Positions 7,289-10,169 of a stretch of 10,169 nucleotides of DNA are shown here, one piece after another. The DNA is taken from the NCBI GenBank assembly GCA_051003695.1, contig JBPCLB010000172.1:1-10169 (forward strand), written 5' to 3'. Positions within the stretch are counted from its first letter, which is position 1. Each line of letters opens with the position of its first letter. Position numbers and translations under genes: made by a program. Under the pieces are notes generated by a model. The model searched no databases and was not told the DNA's origin. It was given only the letters and a program-made list of their open reading frames with translations. This DNA is from Gaiella sp051003695 (GTDB taxonomy: Bacteria; Actinomycetota; Thermoleophilia; Gaiellales; Gaiellaceae).

Positions 7289-8479
7289 TTACGAGCCGAC
7301 CTTCTTCGGCCAGTCGGTGCTGACGGTCGCCCGCGCCTTCGTGATCTGGGACACGCTCGCGAACCGCACCTTCGAGTACGTCGCCGCACTCGGCAAAGCG
7401 CTGAGCAGCGCCTTCGGCACGACCTTGCGTGCGACGAGATCGTTGAACAGCGCCGGATGGGCGAACCCCTTCAGCCAGAGCAGCTGGCCCTGGTCGGAGT
7501 AGAGGAACTCCTGCCACAGGCGAGCGGCCCACGGGTGCGGCGCGCTCGCGTTGATCGCCTGGCAGTAGTGGGCGCCGTATACCGCATCGGAGGGCACCAC
7601 CGTCCGGATCTTCGCGGCCGGGAAGTTCTTCCCGTACGCGAGGTTGAGATAGTCCCAGTCGATCGTGATCGGGGTCTGACCCGAGGCGATCGTCTGTGGA
7701 GTGGCCTGCACCGGGAGAAAGTTTCCCGCGCTCTTCAGCTGCGCGAAGAAGTCGATTCCGGGGCCGATGTCGCCGATCGAGCCGCCGTTCGCGATCGAGG
7801 CGGAGAACACGCCGGCGACTGCCGAGCCCGACGAGAGCGGGCTGCCGTTGAGCGCGACCTTGTTCCGATACTCGGGCTTGAGCAAGTCCTTCCAGCTGCG
7901 GGGCACGTTGCTCACGACGGCTGTGTTGACGCCGAACGAGACGACGCCCCAGTAATCGCCGACCCAGAAGCCGCGGCCGTCCTTCATCGCCCGCGGGACC
8001 TTGCGGAAGTTCGTCGTGTAGTACTTGGCGTAGAGCCCTTCGTTCGCACCGACGATCGCGAAGGTCGGGCTGACGTCGAGCACATCGGGCGCGCGGGGGT
8101 CACCCTTGAGCGAGCGAACCGCCTGGTTCTCCTGCGCCGACGACGCGTCGGGATCGGCGCTCGTGATCGGGATCCCGTACTTCCTCGAGAACGTGCTGAT
8201 CACCTCGCCGTAGTTCGACCAGTCCGGCGGCAACGCGATCACGTTGAGGCGACCTTCCTTCTTCGCCTCGGCGACGATCTCGCTGAGCTTCGCGGTGCGG
8301 CCGAGCAGTGGCGGATCTGCCAGCGCGGCACGACGTGCGCCGAGCGCAGCCGCCGGCGTGGCGAGAATCGTCAGCCCGGCACCGGCGACCAGCCCTCGCC
8401 GGAGCAGGGTGCTCCGGCTCACCTTCGCGTCGCCGAGACGGCGCAGGAACTCGTACTCCTGCTCCTGAAAGTCTTCCAT
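7289..8479 (-). CDS. ABC importer extracellular substrate-binding protein
   Basis: This 396-residue exported protein is first in the importer operon and delivers substrate to the permeases. A charged N-region contains a twin arginine (R27-R28 in TLLRRGLVAGAGL), followed by a hydrophobic stretch to about residue 48 and small-residue sites near ALG/AR and ALA/DP (about 47 and 54). This suggests Tat or Sec export. No lipobox cysteine is seen, unusual for a binding protein in a Gram-positive cell. The mature part starts LSEIVAEAKKEGRLNV (65-80), the opening of family 1 / Fe3+-polyamine-phosphonate-type binding proteins, and later contains WGVVSFGVNT and ITIDWDY. The ATG at 8479 is chosen because GGAGGT lies three bases before it. 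An in-frame ATG at 8518 would place the SD inside the gene. The ligand cannot be deduced; context suggests a phosphorylated or headgroup compound. Confidence 0.9.
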   Translation of the reverse strand: MEDFQEQEYEFLRRLGDAKVSRSTLLRRGLVAGAGLTILATPAAALGARRAALADPPLLGRTAKLSEIVAEAKKEGRLNVIALPPDWSNYGEVISTFSRKYGIPITSADPDASSAQENQAVRSLKGDPRAPDVLDVSPTFAIVGANEGLYAKYYTTNFRKVPRAMKDGRGFWVGDYWGVVSFGVNTAVVSNVPRSWKDLLKPEYRNKVALNGSPLSSGSAVAGVFSASIANGGSIGDIGPGIDFFAQLKSAGNFLPVQATPQTIASGQTPITIDWDYLNLAYGKNFPAAKIRTVVPSDAVYGAHYCQAINASAPHPWAARLWQEFLYSDQGQLLWLKGFAHPALFNDLVARKVVPKALLSALPSAATYSKVRFASVSQITKARATVSTDWPKKVGS

Positions 8480-8482
8480 GAC

Positions 8483-8488
8483 ACCTCC
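8483..8488 (-). promoter_or_regulatory. Ribosome binding site of the binding-protein gene
   Basis: GGAGGT on the minus strand stands three bases before the ATG at 8479 (four if counted from GGAGG). This decides against the longer in-frame start at 8518, which lies upstream of the site. Confidence 0.75.
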
Positions 8489-8503
8489 GATCGGGGAAGC
8501 GCG

Positions 8504-8532
8504 ATCGTACGAGGCCACGGAGCCGGATGCAA
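8504..8532 (-). promoter_or_regulatory. Sigma70-like promoter of the ABC importer operon
   Basis: On the minus strand TTGCAT (8532-8527) and TACGAT (8509-8504) are separated by exactly 17 bp. The -10 matches the consensus at four of six positions and the -35 at three, in its TTG. The predicted start near 8497 would give a leader of about 17 bases carrying the SD. It lies in the 96-bp divergent gap with glpD, so transcription from here could interfere with the glpD promoter. It is predicted from sequence alone. Confidence 0.5.
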
Positions 8533-8540
8533 TACGCTCG

Positions 8541-8570
8541 CGGTGACCAATGGGTCTCTGGACGGTGAAC
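8541..8570. promoter_or_regulatory. Pair of CGGTGAMC direct repeats in the glpD/importer divergent gap
   Basis: CGGTGACC (8541-8548) and CGGTGAAC (8563-8570) are direct repeats differing at one base. They start 22 bp apart, about two helical turns, so both face the same side of the DNA. They lie upstream of the importer -35 and directly before the glpD start. They could be an operator for a regulator of both units, or coincidence in GC-rich DNA. The second copy's GGTGA could also serve as the glpD SD. Confidence 0.25.
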
Positions 8571-8575
8571 GGCGA

Positions 8576-10169
8576 ATGGCTGGCGTGGACGGTTCTGTAC
8601 CCGCTCTGACCGAACGGGCTCGCTCACTCGAGCAGCTCGCGACCCGCTCGTTCGACTTGCTCGTCATCGGCGGTGGAATCGTCGGTGCCGCGACCGCCGC
8701 ACATGCAGCCCGCGAGGGACTTGTCGTCGCGCTCGTCGACGCAGGTGATTTCGGGTCGGGCACGTCGAGCGCCTCGTCGAAGCTGATCCACGGTGGGCTC
8801 CGCTATCTCCGGCTCGGCGACGTCCGTCTCGTGCGAGAGGCGCACCACGAGCGGCGCACGCTCTCGCACGTGGTCGCGCCGCACCTCGTCCACCGCCTGC
8901 CGTTCCTGCTGCCGCTGTACCGAGGTGGTCCGTTCCGCCCCGCATTCGTGCAGAGCGGGATCCTGCTGTACTCGGCGCTCGCCCGATCGAGGCTCAACTG
9001 GCTCGTCGCGCCGGAGCGGGCTCGCGGACTCGTCCCCGCCTTGCAGACCGAGCAGCTCCGCTCGTGCGCCCTCTACGCCGATGCCTGGACGGACGACGCC
9101 CGCCTGTGCCTCGCAAACGTCCGCGCGGCGGCCGAGCACGGCGCGACCGTCGTCAACCGGGCCGAGGTCGTCGCGCTCCGTCGCACCTCACACGGACTCG
9201 TGGGTGCAGACGTCGACGTCGACGGCTCGACAGTCGCGGTCACCGCGCGGGTGATCGTCAACGCCGCCGGACCCTGGGTCGACGCTGTCCGCCGGCTCGA
9301 GGATGCGCGCGCGGGCACGTCCGTGCGGCTGAGCAAGGGCGTTCACGCCCTCGTTGCCGGCGGCGGCGACTGGACGGCCGCGTTGACGATCCCGCAGGAC
9401 GACGTGCGGGTGACCTTCGCCGTGCCGTGGTACGGATCGCTGCTCCTGGGGACGACCGATACGGACTACGAGGGTGACCCCGCAGCCGTGCGGGCCGAGC
9501 TGGCGGAGCTCGAGCAGATCCTCGCTGAGGCCGCCGTCGCGCTTCTCGACCTCCCGACCGATCCGAGCCAGGTCGCGGCGTCCTATGCCGGGCTGCGAGT
9601 TCTGCCCGCGGGCGACGGGCGGACGGCTTCGGCGCGACGCGAGACTGTTTTCTCGCTCGGATCGGGCGGCATGTTGAGCGTCGCCGGTGGCAAGCTCACC
9701 ACCTATCGTCGCATCGCACTCGAGGCACTCGAGCGCATCCGCGGAGAGCTCCACCTGCGCTCGGTCGACACCCGTCCTTGGCCACTGCCGGGCGCGACCG
9801 GAGCCGTTCGGCTGCCGCTCCGACTCGAGCCGGAGGTCGCGACGCATCTGGCACAGCTCTACGGCAGCCTCGCTGCCGAGGTGCTCGCGCCGGCACTCGA
9901 AGACCCGAGTCTGCTCGAGCGCCTCCATCCAGGCGGTCCGGACATCGCGGCACAGGCGCTCTACGCGGTCACCCACGAGTGGGCCGGGACGGCTGAGGAC
10001 ATCCTTCGGCGCAGGACGACGGTGGCGCTACGCGGGCTCGCGGACGAGCAGGCGCTCGCACGAGCGCAGCTATTTCTCGATCGAGACGCAGTGGAGGCGT
10101 CGGGAAGCGGGAACGGGGCAGGCACCCGTGCCCGGCCCCCACCGGGCGACCTGACACCTTCCGGCCCGT
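8576..10169 (+). CDS. glpD: FAD-dependent glycerol-3-phosphate dehydrogenase, 3' end beyond window
   Basis: The enzyme oxidises sn-glycerol-3-phosphate to dihydroxyacetone phosphate at the membrane, passing electrons through FAD to quinone. The reading frame stays open from the ATG to the last base (531 codons). Visible marks: FAD-binding IGGGIVGAA (31-39); the GlpD-type signature GTSSASSKLIHGGLRYL (62-78); VNAAGPW (228-234); AGLRVLP (338-344); GGKLTTYR (371-378); and a C-terminal helical domain ending about residue 505 (EDILRRRTTVALRGLAD at 474-490). The last 26 codons are low-complexity Gly/Ala/Pro/Arg and coincide with a GC-rich palindrome, so the true stop is probably close beyond the window. 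The ATG at 8576 has GGTGA seven bases upstream; a GTG at 8543 in frame is an alternative. It is divergent from the ABC importer by 96 bp, which suggests shared control. Confidence 0.93.
   Translation, partial: MAGVDGSVPALTERARSLEQLATRSFDLLVIGGGIVGAATAAHAAREGLVVALVDAGDFGSGTSSASSKLIHGGLRYLRLGDVRLVREAHHERRTLSHVVAPHLVHRLPFLLPLYRGGPFRPAFVQSGILLYSALARSRLNWLVAPERARGLVPALQTEQLRSCALYADAWTDDARLCLANVRAAAEHGATVVNRAEVVALRRTSHGLVGADVDVDGSTVAVTARVIVNAAGPWVDAVRRLEDARAGTSVRLSKGVHALVAGGGDWTAALTIPQDDVRVTFAVPWYGSLLLGTTDTDYEGDPAAVRAELAELEQILAEAAVALLDLPTDPSQVAASYAGLRVLPAGDGRTASARRETVFSLGSGGMLSVAGGKLTTYRRIALEALERIRGELHLRSVDTRPWPLPGATGAVRLPLRLEPEVATHLAQLYGSLAAEVLAPALEDPSLLERLHPGGPDIAAQALYAVTHEWAGTAEDILRRRTTVALRGLADEQALARAQLFLDRDAVEASGSGNGAGTRARPPPGDLTPSGP
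10115..10147. repeat. GC-rich palindromic cluster inside the end of the glpD frame
   Basis: GGGGC (10115-10119) can pair with GCCCC (10135-10139) around an inner stem GGCAC/GTGCC (10121-10125 with 10128-10132). An alternative hairpin pairs GCCCGG (10130-10135) with CCGGGC (10142-10147). CAGGCACC (10119-10126) also occurs in the hairpin at the left end of the window (41-48), and CTGACACC (10151-10158) is a variant. No T run follows. It resembles a REP-type intergenic element or a GC-rich terminator, which is odd for sequence inside an open frame. Confidence 0.45.

Noticed and set aside
6483..7502. 339-codon plus-strand frame opposite permease 1 and the end of the binding-protein gene
   Set aside because: It has the same shadow composition (Glu/Arg/Asp-rich), and the opposite strand encodes a motif-bearing permease.
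8480..8518. Longer binding-protein start at 8518
   Set aside because: It would place the GGAGGT Shine-Dalgarno and the -10 element inside the coding region; the ATG at 8479 fits both.
9188..9976. 262-codon minus-strand frame inside glpD
   Set aside because: It is antisense to the GlpD FAD and C-terminal domains, with no recognisable motifs.
1..10169. CRISPR array, tRNA or rRNA genes, insertion sequence or phage genes
   Set aside because: No regularly spaced repeats, no RNA-gene structure and no transposase or integrase motifs were seen on either strand.

Overview
The window is high-GC DNA, dense in genes, with GTG starts, 4-bp stop/start overlaps and Shine-Dalgarno (SD) or apparently leaderless starts. 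This points to a high-GC Gram-positive bacterium, most likely an actinobacterium, perhaps of the Thermoleophilia type. That placement is inferred from style and gene content; no rRNA or other marker gene is present. Nine genes fill the window and no gap reaches 300 bases.

Left block (1-3192, minus strand): an EamA/DMT-family membrane transporter is followed after 43 bp by a molybdopterin-binding large subunit of the xanthine dehydrogenase / aldehyde oxidase family. The Fe-S and FAD partner subunits are not in view. A perfect hairpin lies 17 bp past the large-subunit stop codon.

Middle block (3221-4542, plus strand): a HAD-superfamily hydrolase and a glycerophosphodiester phosphodiesterase (GDPD) share an ATGA stop/start overlap. 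The HAD gene is divergent from the EamA gene. The 28-bp gap between them holds two overlapping -10-like hexamers, one per direction.

Right block (4484-8479, minus strand): a complete four-gene ABC importer in the order binding protein, permease, permease, ATPase. It resembles the Fe3+/polyamine/phosphonate-type importers. Its last gene overlaps the end of the GDPD gene tail to tail by 59 bp. A sigma70-like promoter and a strong SD precede the binding-protein gene.

Right edge (8576-10169, plus strand): a divergent FAD-dependent glycerol-3-phosphate dehydrogenase (GlpD) gene, open to the window edge. Its final codons run through palindromic GC-rich sequence related to the repeat at the left end.

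Functional reading (inference): GDPD releases glycerol-3-phosphate from glycerophosphodiesters, GlpD oxidises it to dihydroxyacetone phosphate, and the HAD enzyme may dephosphorylate an intermediate. The ABC importer between them may bring in the phosphodiester, its headgroup or a related compound. This would be a compact phospholipid-headgroup salvage locus using an importer of a different family from the classical Ugp (CUT1) system.
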